Shown: piece after piece, positions 41,820-53,524 of the stretch
Position numbering within the stretch: the first letter of the stretch is position 1
How the letters are laid out: the number at the start of each line of letters is the position of its first letter
Assembly: GCF_000247695.1 (NCBI RefSeq)
Contig: NW_004624734.1
Location: 40,729,431 to 40,793,430, forward strand
Direction of reading: 5' to 3'
Source of the DNA: Heterocephalus glaber
Taxonomy: Eukaryota; Chordata; Mammalia; Rodentia; Bathyergidae
DNA: 64,000 bases
The notes under the pieces: generated by a model
Told to the model about the DNA's origin: nothing
Database searches by the model: none
Seen by the model: the letters and a program-made list of their open reading frames with translations, nothing else
Program-made: the position numbers and the translations under genes

Positions 41820-41881
41820 CAGAACTTTCCACTGTAGTGGAAACATTCTATATCTGCAGCGTCCAACATGGCGGCTGTCGC
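41820..41881. mobile_element. hAT-Charlie fragment
   Basis: AGAACTTTCCACTGTAGTGG AAACATTCTATATCTGCAGC GTCCAACATGG matches the end of a common element whose consensus runs AGAACTTTCTG.GATG..GAAATGTTCTATATCTG.GCTGTCCAA. Confidence 0.75.
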
Positions 41882-41899
41882 CAGACAGAGACTGAGAAG

Positions 41900-42130
41900 G
41901 TTCCTAACCCTCCCTTCCCAGAGGATACGACTACAGCTTTGCTGGCTCCATCACAGGAAAAGACTTTTCAGTATGCATAACACGCGCGGGAAAGTTTATT
42001 GGGCGGAAACTTAAGTACACACTTGAGAGTGGAGTGAAGACGTTCAGACAGTGAGACGCATTACTCTTGGGACAGGGAACATTGATGCTTCTCTCTCGGG
42101 GTAAAAACCCTGGGGGGACCCCCCCCACAC
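41900..42130 (-). mobile_element. Possible LTR (ERV-type), minus strand
   Basis: The minus strand has TTTCCGCCCAATAAACTTTC CCGCGCG, which looks like an LTR polyadenylation signal and U5 start, with a moderately CpG-rich body. No clear TG...CA ends, no internal region and no coding sequence were found, so the call is tentative. Confidence 0.28.
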
Positions 42131-42197
42131 ACACGCGCGCGTGCACTCACACACACGCACACACGCACACTTGCACACACAAACGCACACACACAGG
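42117..42197 (+). repeat. C-run and (CA)/(CGCA)n simple repeat
   Basis: C9 followed by imperfect CA and CG dinucleotides with GCACAC units. Confidence 0.93.
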
Positions 42198-43135
42198 GTA
42201 CTGGCCTGTGCTACAGCCATGGGCCCAGTTTTATTTTTTCCCTAAGATGATTTAAACGTTCTTTGTATTCTCTAAACCTATTCCTTTATCTTAAGATCAG
42301 GTTCCTGCTCTTTACTTTCTCAGTTAAGCCACTTTATGGACTTTCAGTGTTCTGAGGAATTTTGGAAGAGATGGTGCTGCCAGGGAGTGGGCCAATATAA
42401 AAGTCCGGGCTCTTGTATAGGATGAGGGAAGAATTGCCACGTGTACAGCTGGGAGCCAGTGGAACTCAGCTACATTTACTGAAGATCACAGGAAGGTGTG
42501 CTCAGGGCAAGTCTGTGTCACCTTAAGATAAGGCACAGGCCAAAATTAAAGTGTCAGGGTGAAAGAAAAGTACAAAGGTCAAAACATGCAAAAGTAGCAA
42601 CAGCAACAGAGCAACAGAAGCACAGATAAATCAGGCTTTGGGGAGCTGAAGGCCAGGCATCTTCTCTTATGTGCCACTCCCTGAATCTCCAGGTGTGCTT
42701 GAGAAGAATGATTGACAGGGAGCAGAGTCATCTCAGGGGCTCTCCACACACATGCCTGTCCCAGAACTCACTCTGATCTTACCTATGCTTATGACAGATT
42801 TATAAACCCGTAATGAGGTGGGAATAGCCCGAAAGCTCAGGCTAGGAGATCCAACACACATGTGCTCTCGCCTCGAGCACCAGAGATCTGCTGGGTTTTT
42901 GTTATTTTATTTTCCACCTCTCTTAGGAAGATGGAAGCAGGAATGGCACCATTGTTTGTAACTGCACTGACAGATCTGGAAGAAAGGGAGCCTAAATTTA
43001 ACCAAGGGAAGGATGATGTGGATCTCCTTGGATAACTTCAACTAGCTCCCAGAAGTTCAGTCTTAAACATACAATTTTGTAGTTATGATTTCCTTGTCTC
43101 CTTTCTACTTATATTTTATTTCTTCTATTCTATCT
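42198..43135. other. Unique sequence
   Basis: Nothing recognised. Confidence 0.4.
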
Positions 43136-43345
43136 CAGTAGCCACATAAGGCTATTGAGCACTTGAAGTATGAATAGTGTGACTGAAAAATTAATTTCAT
43201 GTGACATTTGTTCATTTAAATTGTAATTTAGCCATGGTGCTGGAGAGTATAGCTCAGTGGTACAGCACTTGCCTGACATGCATGAGGCCCCGGTTTGATC
43301 CCTAGTACTACAAAAGAAAGAAAATAAATAGCCACATTGTAGGTC
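43136..43345. mobile_element. hAT-Charlie fossil split by an ID
   Basis: TCAGTAGCCACATAAGGCTA TTGAGCACTTGAAGTATGAA TAGTGTGACTGAAAAATTAA is the interior of the element with GTAGCCACTAGCCACATGTG termini. It resumes as TAGCCACATTG after the SINE. Confidence 0.78.
43233..43331 (+). mobile_element. ID SINE, older subfamily
   Basis: ATGGTGCTGGAGAGTATAGC TCAGTGGTACAGCACTTGCC TGACATGCATGAGGCCCCGG TTTGATCCCTAGTAC, A/G-rich tail. Confidence 0.92.
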
Positions 43346-44211
43346 TAAGAGATCAGATGATTTGCTAGGTAAAAGTACTTACACCTGACTTCAAAATTAA
43401 AAGGGCTCCCTGAAGAGTCTGGTAGGCCTGGAGAACATCATGCCCTTTTCCGAGTCCCGTCGGCACTCTCTCTGGAGGAGATTCTTGGAATCTTCTGTCA
43501 AGTTCTCAGAATGACACAGATCCCAGCGCCCAAGGGAAGAAGTCAAGCACCGCTGCTTGCTGTGTGGATGCCTTGGAGTTTTATTTTGATCCTTACTAGA
43601 CACCTGGTGCTGCTGTTGTGGGAAGACGGATGAGAAATGCGAGGGGAGAAGAAACGTAGACCAGAAATGGAACATCGAGGTAAGGAGTGGAGGGTGGAGG
43701 TGGAGGTGCAGGTTGGGTGAATGGAAAAAGATTAAATGCAGGCCCCTTGTTGCACCCCGGGCCCTCAGCCCTGCGCTGGCCGCATCTGGCCGGGGCTCAG
43801 CTCTCCTGTCCCCCTCGCTCAGCTCATAATTACAGACACAGGTGTGCAGCTCGGCTGTCCAGGATTTCAGCCCTCATCCAGCTGAGAGCAGTAATTTGCC
43901 AGCCTCCATCAACGTTTCTTTTTAAAAGCAGGAAATGCTGGGTGTTCTGTTACAGCATTCAAAAGCCTGAGACAACAGAAGAGGAAGTGGAATTTGCCCA
44001 GGGAACAGAAGAATCTGCAGGTCACTTTTCTTTAGTCGCAGGTAACTGTTAGGATTGACTACAGGGTTCCAGGACTGAGGTTTTGCCATAACCCAGGAGG
44101 GTTCAATGGGGGAGAAGCCCAGGGAGTGGGTGCTTAGCGGCTCTCGGGAGGCATTTGTTCCAATGCCAGAGACGGAGGCAAAGAATCCACCCAAGACCGT
44201 AAGCCAGGCCC
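43346..44211. other. Unique sequence, enhancer-like at 43780-43930
   Basis: 43790-43930 contains GCTCATAATTACAGACACAG GTGTGCAGC, CATCCAGCTGAGAGCAGTAA TTTGCC: E-box and homeodomain-like words in repeat-free sequence. 43686-43712 is GGTGGA-rich. Confidence 0.42.
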
Positions 44212-44440
44212 ACAGTGGTCAAGAGCCTGGACTGAAAGGCAGACTTGTGGGTTCAAATCCCAAGTGAACCATTGTGTAATGCCATACCCTGCGCAGGTCA
44301 GACTCTTGAGCCTCAGCTTTTCCTCCAGGCAAAAGTGATGACAATGATCTTGCCTGTGCCGTGGTGTTATTTTGAAGACGGAAATGCCTTGCCGTGTGGG
44401 AGGCAATTAGTGTAGTGCCTGCCCTGGTTATGTGTACACG
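44212..44440 (+). mobile_element. MIR SINE
   Basis: CACAGTGGTCAAGAGCCTGG ACTGAAAGGCAGACTTGTGG GTTCAAATCCC (tRNA-like head with B box), GAGCCTCAGCTTTTCCTCCA, GCAATTAGTGTAGTGCCTGC C. Clear plus-strand MIR. Confidence 0.92.
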
Positions 44441-45239
44441 AGTGCCAACCACATGGTGGCATCGGTTCACTAGCTTTGCCTGGCTCTGGGAGAAGAGGTC
44501 TTGGCAGAGAGCAGCTGCGTTCCTGGGCACATCCCCTAAAGGCCTGAACAGTATTCTGCTTCTGGAGACAAAGATGCAGCCGAAGCTGGTGGTCGTCTGT
44601 CTCTTGGTGCTTAGGCCCTCTGTGGGGGTCTCTCCTTAGGAAGTTTTGCCAGACTCAAGGGACCTACTTACTGTTCTAGACTGAGAGGTTAGAAAGTTCC
44701 CTCTGGAAAATTAAAAGAAACCAGCAGGGAGTAATTAGTGGATAACTTTCATCTCCAGTGACAGAGGTGAGCATAAAACATCCTGTGACTCACATACAGG
44801 GGACTCGAAGTCTCTGGGGTTTCTCAGGGGTGGGATGAGGGTGAGAGGCACAGACGTCTGTCTGCTGAGCTACAACAAATCCTATCATTCCCTGGCAAGA
44901 GGGGGGCTCCAGTCCCTTCGCGAACCAATTCTGGAGGATTTAGCAATCCTATTCTAGGAACTGAGCTTCCTGGCTGCTCCACCCCCACCCCCACCCCCAC
45001 CCACTGTAGTGGAGTTGGTGGGAATCCTCGTTCTCTGGCAGGGTTCTGTCTCAGATAAAGGGCACGAGTCAAGGGTCAGAAATAAAGCAGAGTGCTGGTG
45101 TGGGGCAGCTGGAAAATAGAGGGCACCTGAGAGACCAGATACCTAGCATTAGGTGAGAAGCATGGTGCTTGGGATATACTTGTCTTAGCTCTGGCAACAG
45201 CTGAAAATCCTGTCTCTCCTCTGTTTAAAACAATCACCC
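44441..45239. other. Unique sequence with C-rich tract
   Basis: Nothing recognised except the tract at 44980-45003. Confidence 0.4.
44980..45003 (+). repeat. (CCCCCA)n tract, minus-strand G-quadruplex candidate
   Basis: ACCCCCACCCCCACCCCCAC CCAC: four C5/C3 runs, so the minus strand has at least four G tracts separated by single T. Confidence 0.85.
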
Positions 45240-45380
45240 AGTGGTGGGTGTGGTGGTGCATGACCAGGATCCTAGAAGTACTGGTGGCACAATTGGGGCT
45301 GGGAGACCATTCCCATCCTTACACTTGGGTTGGGCCAACTGTTGTCCTGAGAGAAGCAAAAAATTAAAAAAACACAATGT
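45240..45380 (+). mobile_element. Degenerate B1-like fragment
   Basis: AGTGGTGGGTGTGGTGGTGC ATGACCAGGATCCTAGAAGT A resembles a B1 head; the rest is too diverged to be sure. Confidence 0.4.
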
Positions 45381-45825
45381 AACAAAGACCCAGGTTGTCT
45401 GTAGAGCTCCAGGCCAGAGCACATTCATGTTAGATCTTGAGCCTGACCTTCAGTAATATTTTCCCCTCTCAAACCTTGTTAAAAGTTCATAAATATGGGC
45501 TGCATCTCATGCATGTCATTTACTCAGTGTGAACTCTGCACGTGTGCCTGTTAAAAGCCCCTGAGGTGATTCCGAACCTGAAGATCATTCCTGTCAGTCA
45601 TACTCAGAGACCCTGTCAGAGGCACCCAGGCTGGGGTCCACGTCTTTTAGAATCTATGTGCAATGCTGCACTTTTTATTTCCCTGTTGCCCATTTACCAC
45701 TTTTCTGTTTGTGGACATCTTCCCATCATCTTTAATAAATGTAGCTGCTTTTTCTTTTACCATTGGACATACACTTGCAATTCTTTGGTCATCCTACACA
45801 AGAGCCTCGAATCTATCTGTCAGAT
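45381..45825. other. Unique sequence
   Basis: Nothing recognised. Confidence 0.35.
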
Positions 45826-46005
45826 CCACTGTGCAGTATCACTAACACCTTGGGAAGCTGAGTCAGGAGGATGGCAAATTGGAGCCCAGACTGGATAACT
45901 TAAGTGACTCAGCAAAACCTTGTCTCAAAATTTAAAAATAAAAGGGGCTAAGGATGTAGCTCAGTGCAAAGGCCCCGGGCTCAATGCCAAGTACTCTAAA
46001 AAAAA
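45826..46005 (+). mobile_element. B1-dID composite SINE
   Basis: GCAGTATCACTAACACCTTG GGAAGCTGAGTCAGGAGGAT GGC, CAAAACCTTGTCTCAAAATT T, then GGGGCTAAGGATGTAGCTCA GTG and GGGCTCAATGCCAAGTACTC. Confidence 0.9.
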
Positions 46006-49000
46006 TCATGAAATTAAGTCAAAATCAGTCATAGAAGTGTGATTCACACTCACATCCTCGGAAGTCTGCTTTGGGCTGCTAGGGAGCAGTCCTGGGACTT
46101 GCACGTCCAGCTCTGGGCTGCCTTAGGACTGAGACAGCCTCAGTAGTGGTCCTGGACATCACAGTGCTGGCTCTTATGCTCCCCAAAGGCCGAGAGCCTG
46201 ACCAAGTAGTCCAAGGGCAGTTTTTCAAGTCATGCTTCCATCATGATTCCCTTGGTGGTTGGTTTAAAAGCTTAAAAGCTTAATGGGTGGATTCGAATTT
46301 AGAGCCGTTAAGCGCAGCATCTGCTGCGCTCCATCAAATATTCCTTGCTGTTTTCTCCGCCTGACTCAAGCAGAGCTGGGAAGAAGCACGACTGAGGAGC
46401 GCTGCCACCTGCTTGCCAAGTGGTGGGACGGGCATGGGAGCCCAGCTCAGGCCTCGGCTGGTCATGAGGCTGACTCTGCAGGGGCCGGGAATGCTGAGGA
46501 AACAAAGCCCCTGCTGTTTAGGAGGAACCTCAAGCTACCACTGTGACTTCTGGCTTTGAAGAGGTTGAAAGTGCTACAAAGAACCCAGAGAAGGAGCCAT
46601 TTGAATCCACAAATCCCAAGGCAGACATCTGAGTTGTGTCCCATGAAAGGATGATCAGATAGCTGGCCGGCTGACATGCCAAGGGACTAGAGGACTGCAG
46701 AGCTGAGTACACTTAAAGCTCCTTCCAGGCCTTGCTTCTAGGAAAGGAGGGTCCCAGGTCTGCACCTCACCATCGGCCAGGTGTTCTTCAGGCACAGGAC
46801 AGCCTTGAGGGAACCTTTAGGGACAATTTAGAATGACAATAGCAGCCCCTTGGCACTACTACCCCCCTCCCCTTTGTTTTTACAAAGGTGACTGTACCAT
46901 CACGGACTGGCTATGCTTCTCTTAAACCTTCTTGGTTCACGGAACATGTTTGCTTTATCTGCTGTCTCCATACTAACACCTGCCATTTACTGGGCTCTCT
47001 GAGAGTAGGCCCTGAGTTAAACAACTGCCCTTCATGATTAACTGAGGCCCTGGCTAACTTTCCACAACAGCTGGCTCTGTTGCCTCCCTTCCACTCTCCT
47101 GTTCCTTACTGACACCCCTGTCCCCTAAACACATACAGTACAGCATCTGTCACTGCTCCTGAGGGGCAGCCATTAAGTCTCTTCCACTTCTTCATCTCCC
47201 ACAAAGATTAGCTCAGAGGCTTTCATGTACTAATGAAACTATTAAGCCAAATCCTCCACTTAGAGCTGTCATGTGAGAAACTGAGCGCCTACCATCCTTA
47301 TGGCCTTTTATAGTGGCCTGGGTAAATGATCCAGCTTTATGCAGCTTGCTTGACCTTGTGGCCCTACCTGAGGTTGGCACCTGGAGACACTTGTCTCACA
47401 GGCTGGCCTGTGACCCATGAGGTGGCCTGGAAAGAGCATTCAGCCAACAAGGACTCTTGACAATGGATGTGGACCAGCCAGCCAATCAGATCCTCTCTTG
47501 GAGAATTTGAATTAACAATCTCTAGAGGAAGTCCATTAATCAGTGGCAGCTAAAGTAGAAACAAGTTAGGTCACAAATGTGGTGGAGCCTTGATAGCCAA
47601 CTGCAATGGATACCCATTTGTAAGAGTTTGGAGCCATGGTATCCTTGAGTGGTGCAACCCTGAAGGACTTGTTTAGCTAAAATGACATACAGTGCTCAGA
47701 AACGTGTTGACTCTTTCATAACCATTAACCAAATGTATGATTATTAAACAGTTTGGGGACACACATCAAAATGAAAATCAACCTTCCCGCTAGTTCTTAG
47801 CTGAGCCTACCATTCTGGAATACAGCACAGGACCAAGCATTCTCCATTGCCTGAGCCTTCCTTCTCTTCCAACTCCCTTCCTGGCCCACTTCACTGGTCC
47901 TCATTACTGACTGGCCGCTATAGCTAGATTAAGTGCCTCTGCCTTATCTATCCAGAAGCCTGTGGATTGAAAGTCCAAGCTCTGTTTATGTAAGTTGCAT
48001 TGCTAGTTGGTTGAGAGGAAGCCTTCATTCTCACACTGCAACTGATCACTGTGTGGTCTGCTGTTATTAATGATGCCTTCCAATATGGTGGTGCTTTTGT
48101 TTGATTCCTACTCATTTTAATTTTTTTGCTAAAGCACATTGTCTTTTTCAGTTCCTACTATAATTTACTTGTTTTCGGGTAATGAGTTCAGTAGACTCAG
48201 TAGGCCCACATCCACCCACACTTATCCATAAAAGATGCAAACATGTGTATCTGACAAGTATTATCAACAAATATGACATGAAAATCAACAATAATGGCCC
48301 ACAATATCCTAGAAAGCAAATCTTGGGATCAGCTAGTAACTTGACCAGCCTGTATAAAATGTCCTTTTCTAGGACATCTATCCTGGATCTAGTTAGAGAA
48401 AACAAATGTCATGGAGTTTTGTTTTGTTTTGGTGCTGGCAGATCCACTGGTAGGACACTTTTAATATATGTTTTCTGAAAAACACAATGGTTCCTGAAAG
48501 CTCATTACAGGTTTGTATGAATTCCTGAGTTTCAAGTGTCCTTAGACTTAAAGTTATGGTGTTGCCAGGGGCAAAGGGACCAGTGATCCCAGTCAAGATG
48601 GACTCCTTCCACGTGAAGCAAATAAGGAAACAGACAAGACACAAAACAAAGGTTCTTAGGACTGTGGATCACCAAGGCACAAGGATCCCTGAGAGAGGAA
48701 ATGTGAGCTGAGGAATATCCCACCTTCCTTCCTGGTCAGAGGTTCCCGGCAATGGCACGGACAGAGGAACCTGGTGAAGCTGAGGTTTGTGGAGCAGACA
48801 GAACTGGGAATCTGGGGAAGATAAGGCCACTAGAATTCTCAAAACAGTGTTCCTGAGAGCTGGTGAGGGATAGAGCTGTGGGTCTGCAGAAATTTCTGTG
48901 TCTTTTGCTGAGCTCTGATCAGCAGGTGTAGCAACTTCATGAGACCTGGGAGGGAAGCACTGGCTTGGGATGATGATAAATATGCTGCAAATTCAGAGCA

Positions 49001-49989
49001 AACTTTGAGTGACTTTAGCTTAACTGGGTAATTTAAAAGAATCATTTCTTTTTGATGAATAAAGACCAGCTAATAATAAAACCTCCTTTTGCACTGGCTG
49101 CTAGGAAGACCAAAATCAAACAAAGTCCCTCTGACCAGCATTTCACACACTAGGGCTTACTCCAGGCTTTGTCTTACCTTTGTCGGCTTTGCTTTCCTTA
49201 ATCCCAGTCCTCTTTAAAAAAAACAAGCAAACAAAACACCACATTGTATATTTCTGAAAATTACCTTTTGGAATAAGGTATAAACAAACAGATAAGAAAT
49301 TTATAAAAGAAGATTAATGCAATGTTCTCTCACAGATAAAGTGCTTTCAATAGTATGTTATCAGTGTCCACTCTGCTCTCCAGGACACACTATCCACACT
49401 CAAAGCCAGGGTGTAGGGGAGCGCGATGGAAGCTTGGGCTGGGTGAAGGAGTCAGGACAGGACGGCAGTCAGGAACAGGGCTCAGGACTCCTCAGGAGAG
49501 GCTTAGGATTGGGAAAGTCGTGTCCAGTGAGACTATGGTAGGCACATCTGTTAATTTTCAAAAAGAGAAAGCCTTTCCTATAGAATATGGGAAGAATAGA
49601 GTTAGAACATCAACTGATGTTGAGGGGTGAGTAGGAGATTAATGAGAAATAGGTCATTTAAACAGTCTCTAATAAGTTCCCTAACAACTGCATATGAATG
49701 GCAAAGGGACAAACAGTGATTTCACAGTGGAGAAAACCAGCATCCACAGCGATGGCACAGAGAGCCTGTGCCTGCCACTGCCGTGCCCTCCACGTGACCC
49801 TGGTCCTGTGGGGCTCCTGGCAGCACCAGGTGATCTGGAGCTAATCAAGAGGAAGCCCTAGACAACCGAGATGGAGGGGATTCTCAGTCACTGCCTCTAC
49901 CCCTCCACTGTGGCACAGTCAGTCAAGATGGAGGTGGGCAGAACTGATGCAGGAGGAGGAAACTAAAGAGACGCAGCTGCCGAATGCCA
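46006..49989. other. About 4 kb without recognisable young repeats
   Basis: The longest SINE-free stretch after 25.6-27.6 kb. 47200-47640 has features of an old LTR or DNA element (ACTCTTGACAATGGATGTGG, CAGCCAATCAGATCCTCTCT TGGAGAATTTGAA), which I cannot name. Open frames (46283-46546, 48182-48478, 49355-49630 and others) are short and have no domain. No gene supported. Confidence 0.4.
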
Positions 49990-50220
49990 TCTCCCGACCC
50001 TGGGTTGAAACCCTGGAGAAAGAAACGACTGAAGCAGCTGGCTCTGCTATATTGGACATTTTTAGGTAATGGATGAAATTTGAGTATGAACTATAGACGA
50101 GGCAACAGTGTTTTGTCAGTGTTATATTCCCTGATTGTGACAGTGATATTGTGATTACATAAGAGACCGTTCTTGTTTTCAGGAAACATACATTGAAGTA
50201 TTTAGGGTAAAGAACCAGGT
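49990..50220 (+). mobile_element. Ancient repeat, LINE-like 3' end
   Basis: GGTAATGGATGAAATTTGAG, GTGTTATATTCCCTGATTGT GACAGTGATATTGTGATTAC ATAAGAGACC and GAAACATACATTGAAGTATT TAGGG follow a common old mammalian consensus, probably L1M-class. Subfamily is uncertain. Confidence 0.5.
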
Positions 50221-50244
50221 TTCCAACTTCTGTAAGAGTTGACA

Positions 50245-50283
50245 GAGGAGAGAGAGAGAGAAAGAGAGAGAGAGGGAGAGAGG
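50245..50283 (+). repeat. (GA)n simple repeat
   Basis: GA units with occasional A and G interruptions. Confidence 0.93.
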
Positions 50284-50349
50284 ACATGAGGCAAAATGTA
50301 AAGAATGGTAAATTTAGGTAAATGATATTAGGAATTCATTGTACTATTC

Positions 50350-50426
50350 TTTTACTCTTTCTTTCATCTTTCTTTTCTTCCTTCCTTCCTTTCTCCTTTC
50401 TTTCTTCCTTCCTTTCTTTCTTTCAA
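50350..50426 (+). repeat. CT-rich (TTTC/TTCC)n tract
   Basis: Imperfect TTTC and CCTT units running into the 5' end of a B1-dID. Confidence 0.93.
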
Positions 50427-50618
50427 CAGTACTGTGGTGCCTGTAATCTCAGCACTTTAGGAGGCTGAGGCAGGAGAATTGCCAGTTTAAGTCCAGTCTA
50501 GGCAACTTTGTAAGACCCTGTCTCAAAAAAAAAAAAAAAATTTAAAAAGGGGGCTGGGTACAGCTCAGTGCAAAGTCCCTGGGTTCAATCCTCACTACCA
50601 CACACACAAAAAATAGTC
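50427..50618 (+). mobile_element. B1-dID composite SINE
   Basis: GCCTGTAATCTCAGCACTTT AGGAGGCTGAGGCAGGAGAA TTGCC, GACCCTGTCTC, A17 linker, GGGGCTGGGTACAGCTCAGT G, GGGTTCAATCCTCACTACC, CA-rich tail. Confidence 0.95.
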
Positions 50619-51333
50619 AAATGATTTTTTGGGGTCATAGTATAAGTGTACATCTAAAATGGTTTATAGTGTCAAGATGGACATACTAAAGATCATGTGC
50701 TCTCACTGAAAAACCACCAGACCTCTCTATTGACCAAGCATAAGTTTTAGCTTGCCTGTAGAAAATGATATGCACTCTAATGTCTTCACTCAAAAGACCA
50801 AGTTAATAATTTGTGTTCTATTATGCTGAGATTGCCTTCACAGGGAGAAAGAGGAAGGAGGTTTGGGTGACTTTCGTAGAGCATCAGAAGGGCTCTTGAG
50901 GGGACTCAAGATTCAATGAAGCTGAAGAATTAAGATTTGAGACACCGCCTTGGCTACATCATTTAGGGCTTTTTTTTTTGTAAACTATTTTTTTTCCCTA
51001 AAACCATTACTTAAAACACCCCTGGGCTTTGAGTGACACCCAGGATAAGAAAAAGCAATGCAAGTGGCCCAACTGGAAATAGGTGAAGCTTGCCACCTGG
51101 TCTCAGGACTCAGCAGGGATAATGAGTTTGGGGTGTCAGATATCCACACGGTTTTGGAGCAAGACCAAGTCCTGTTTAACAAATATCTGCTTTCACTTTG
51201 TAGCACAAAGTGGCTGGGCTAATACTTTTGGATTCACTACCTCTATCATATTTCCATTACCCAGAATCATCTGGGTTTCTAGAACAGTAGATCAGCCTAC
51301 TGAAGATCAGTCCAGGGCTAGCTAAGAGGTAGC
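50619..51333. other. Unique sequence
   Basis: Nothing recognised. Confidence 0.4.

Positions 51334-51371
<38 letters not shown>
51334..51371 (+). repeat. (TTA)n microsatellite
   Basis: About 12 uninterrupted TTA units. Confidence 0.97.
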
Positions 51372-51445
51372 GATTCCATTATGTTCTGAACCAGTTAACT
51401 GAATATGGTGCTTTTTTCCCAAAGCCAGTTATGAGGATGTAGAAT

Positions 51446-51596
51446 TGTGCTGTCCAAAATGGTAGCCACTAGCTACATGTTGCTATTTAACAGAATTTAA
51501 AATATTTAATTCCTTACATTAGCCACATTTGAAGTATTCAGTAGCCAGGGGTGGCTAATTGTCCTCATGTATGACAGTACTGCAGAAAGTTCTTTT
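51446..51596. mobile_element. hAT-Charlie DNA transposon fossil
   Basis: GTGCTGTCCAAAATGGTAGC CACTAGCTACATGTTGCTAT TTAACAG, CCACATTTGAAGTATTCAGT AGCC and CAGTACTGCAGAAAGTTCTT TT form both ends and the inverted interior of the same family as 41820 and 43136. Confidence 0.85.
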
Positions 51597-51819
51597 GGAT
51601 GGTGTTGGTACAGAACCAAAATGGCAGGTCACATACAAAGATTTTGCTTTCCATTCTCATGTCTGCTAGTTTAGAAGCTTCCACATTCAAAGGAAGAATT
51701 CAAATCCATAGTTCCAATAGGATGGATGGTGACATTGCCAGCTGGCCATTTGGGGCTCCTCATTCTAGTGGGCAAATAGATTTTTCAAAGGCTAGGATAT
51801 TGTTATTGACTTGTAAAGA

Positions 51820-52140
51820 CTAAATTCTGCTTTGACACATGAATCCCAACTCTCAGTGGCTTATGATACCAAGTTTATGTTTTATTCATACGATCTGTCA
51901 GTCATGAATCCATAGTTGTGCCCCTGTTCTCTTCCTTTTGTGACCCAGGATAATGGCACATCTGTCCCCAACATGGAGCAGTGCCAAGCTCATGAGGGCT
52001 AGGGCAGAACACATGATTAGATTCATTGACTAAAGCAAACCACATGGCCAGCCTGATGGGGATGTGCAATCTCTCCAAGGTAATGTGCCATAGAAAGTGT
52101 CTGTTAATGTCAAGGAGTATTTTTAATAAAATATAACAGG
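51820..52140. mobile_element. Ancient interspersed repeat, family uncertain
   Basis: CTCAGTGGCTTATGATACCA, GTGACCCAGGATAATGG and ATTCATTGACTAAAGCAAAC CACATGGCCAGCCTGATGGG follow the order of an old mammalian repeat. I cannot name it confidently. Confidence 0.5.
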
Positions 52141-53055
52141 TGGGACAATTGACGCAGACCATGAAGGGGAAATAGTGTTCCTGATACAAATAGTATGTAC
52201 ACATCTAAATTTTCAGATCTTTTATGTTATTCCTCCCCCATCTGCCCACAAATCTACTGCTGGTCATCATTTAGTAAATATTACCAAATGACAAGATAAG
52301 ACTGACAGAACTAAAAAGTCGGCCTCACAGAGATATTTAGGACCTCAAACAGTAACTCCCCCTGGGGACAAAATTGTACCATGTGAGATGTGGGCATGTG
52401 GGGAGATGTAAAACGATGTGGAGGTGGATACTGGGAAAGCCACAGGTTTATCAAAGCTGACAGTTGCCACAGATTGCCACCCAGCACTCACCCTCTCTTC
52501 CTAACTGGACCGATTCCTCTGAGAAGTCTCTTTACAGCACTGCATGCACTCTCAGTGCTTCACTGAAACTAAGAGTCTAGATCTTTCCTCTAATTATTGT
52601 GGCCTTTACCCATTACCAACCTGTTTTTCAGCCTTTCGTAAGTCCCCAAGGTTTGAATGGACTTACTAGAAATCTTATTTGCTTACGCCAGCTGGACTCA
52701 GAATCAAAGAGCCCTGGAAACCAAGGCCCTTAACTGATCCATCCATGGGGTGGCAGGCACCGTTCTGAGGGTCTCTCACACTGCCTCATCAATTCTCACA
52801 GCCATCTACCATTCTTCTGGGAAAGACAATATGTAAAAGTTAACTTTGGGTAAACAACAACCACAGAGCCTATTCGCCTTGGCTAACTAGGACTTTTAAA
52901 TGAGAAGTACAGGAGTCATTATAGGAATCAGGGTTGATCCTCATCAGCTAGGTAACAGAAAGAGTTGGAAGAAGCAGTTTGCACGCTCCCTGTCTCTCAC
53001 CTTGCTCAGTGTTGGGGAGGCAGGAAGAGGAAAGAAGCAGCTCAGTACACTGTCA
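52141..53055. other. Unique sequence with a short MIR-like piece
   Basis: 52750-52822 (GTGGCAGGCACCGTTCTGAG ... TCATCAATTCTCACAGCC) resembles a minus-strand MIR core. Nothing else recognised. Confidence 0.4.
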
Positions 53056-53445
53056 TAAATAAAGCTGGTGATCTCTTCAACAAATGGTGCTGGGAAAATG
53101 GAGCATCCATGCGCATAAGGATGAATTTTGATTCTTATCTTACATCATATACAAATATCAACTCAAAAGTAGATCAAAGGCCTAAATGTTAGAGCCAAAA
53201 CTATATAACTCTTAAAATACAGGTGAAAATATGCATGACTGTGGATTAGGCAATGATAGTTACTAAAAGCATGATGTCAAAGCATAGGCAATAAGAGAAA
53301 AAAACTGGACTTTACCAATAATAAAAACTATTGTGCATGAAAGGACACTATCAAGAGAAAAAGGAACCCACAGAATGGAAGAAAATATTTACAAATTACA
53401 TATCTAATAAGGTGTTAAAATTCAAAATACATAAAAGAACTATAA

Positions 53446-53476
<31 letters not shown>
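53446..53476 (+). repeat. (CA)n microsatellite inside L1
   Basis: About 15 uninterrupted CA units. Confidence 0.96.
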
Positions 53477-53480
<4 letters not shown>

Positions 53481-53524
53481 TGATTCCATTTAAAAGGGCA
53501 AATAACTTAAACACAAGTCATATC

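Noticed and set aside
42117..42197. Z-DNA-like CG/CA tract as a functional site
   Set aside because: It is a plain imperfect microsatellite; nothing else points to function.
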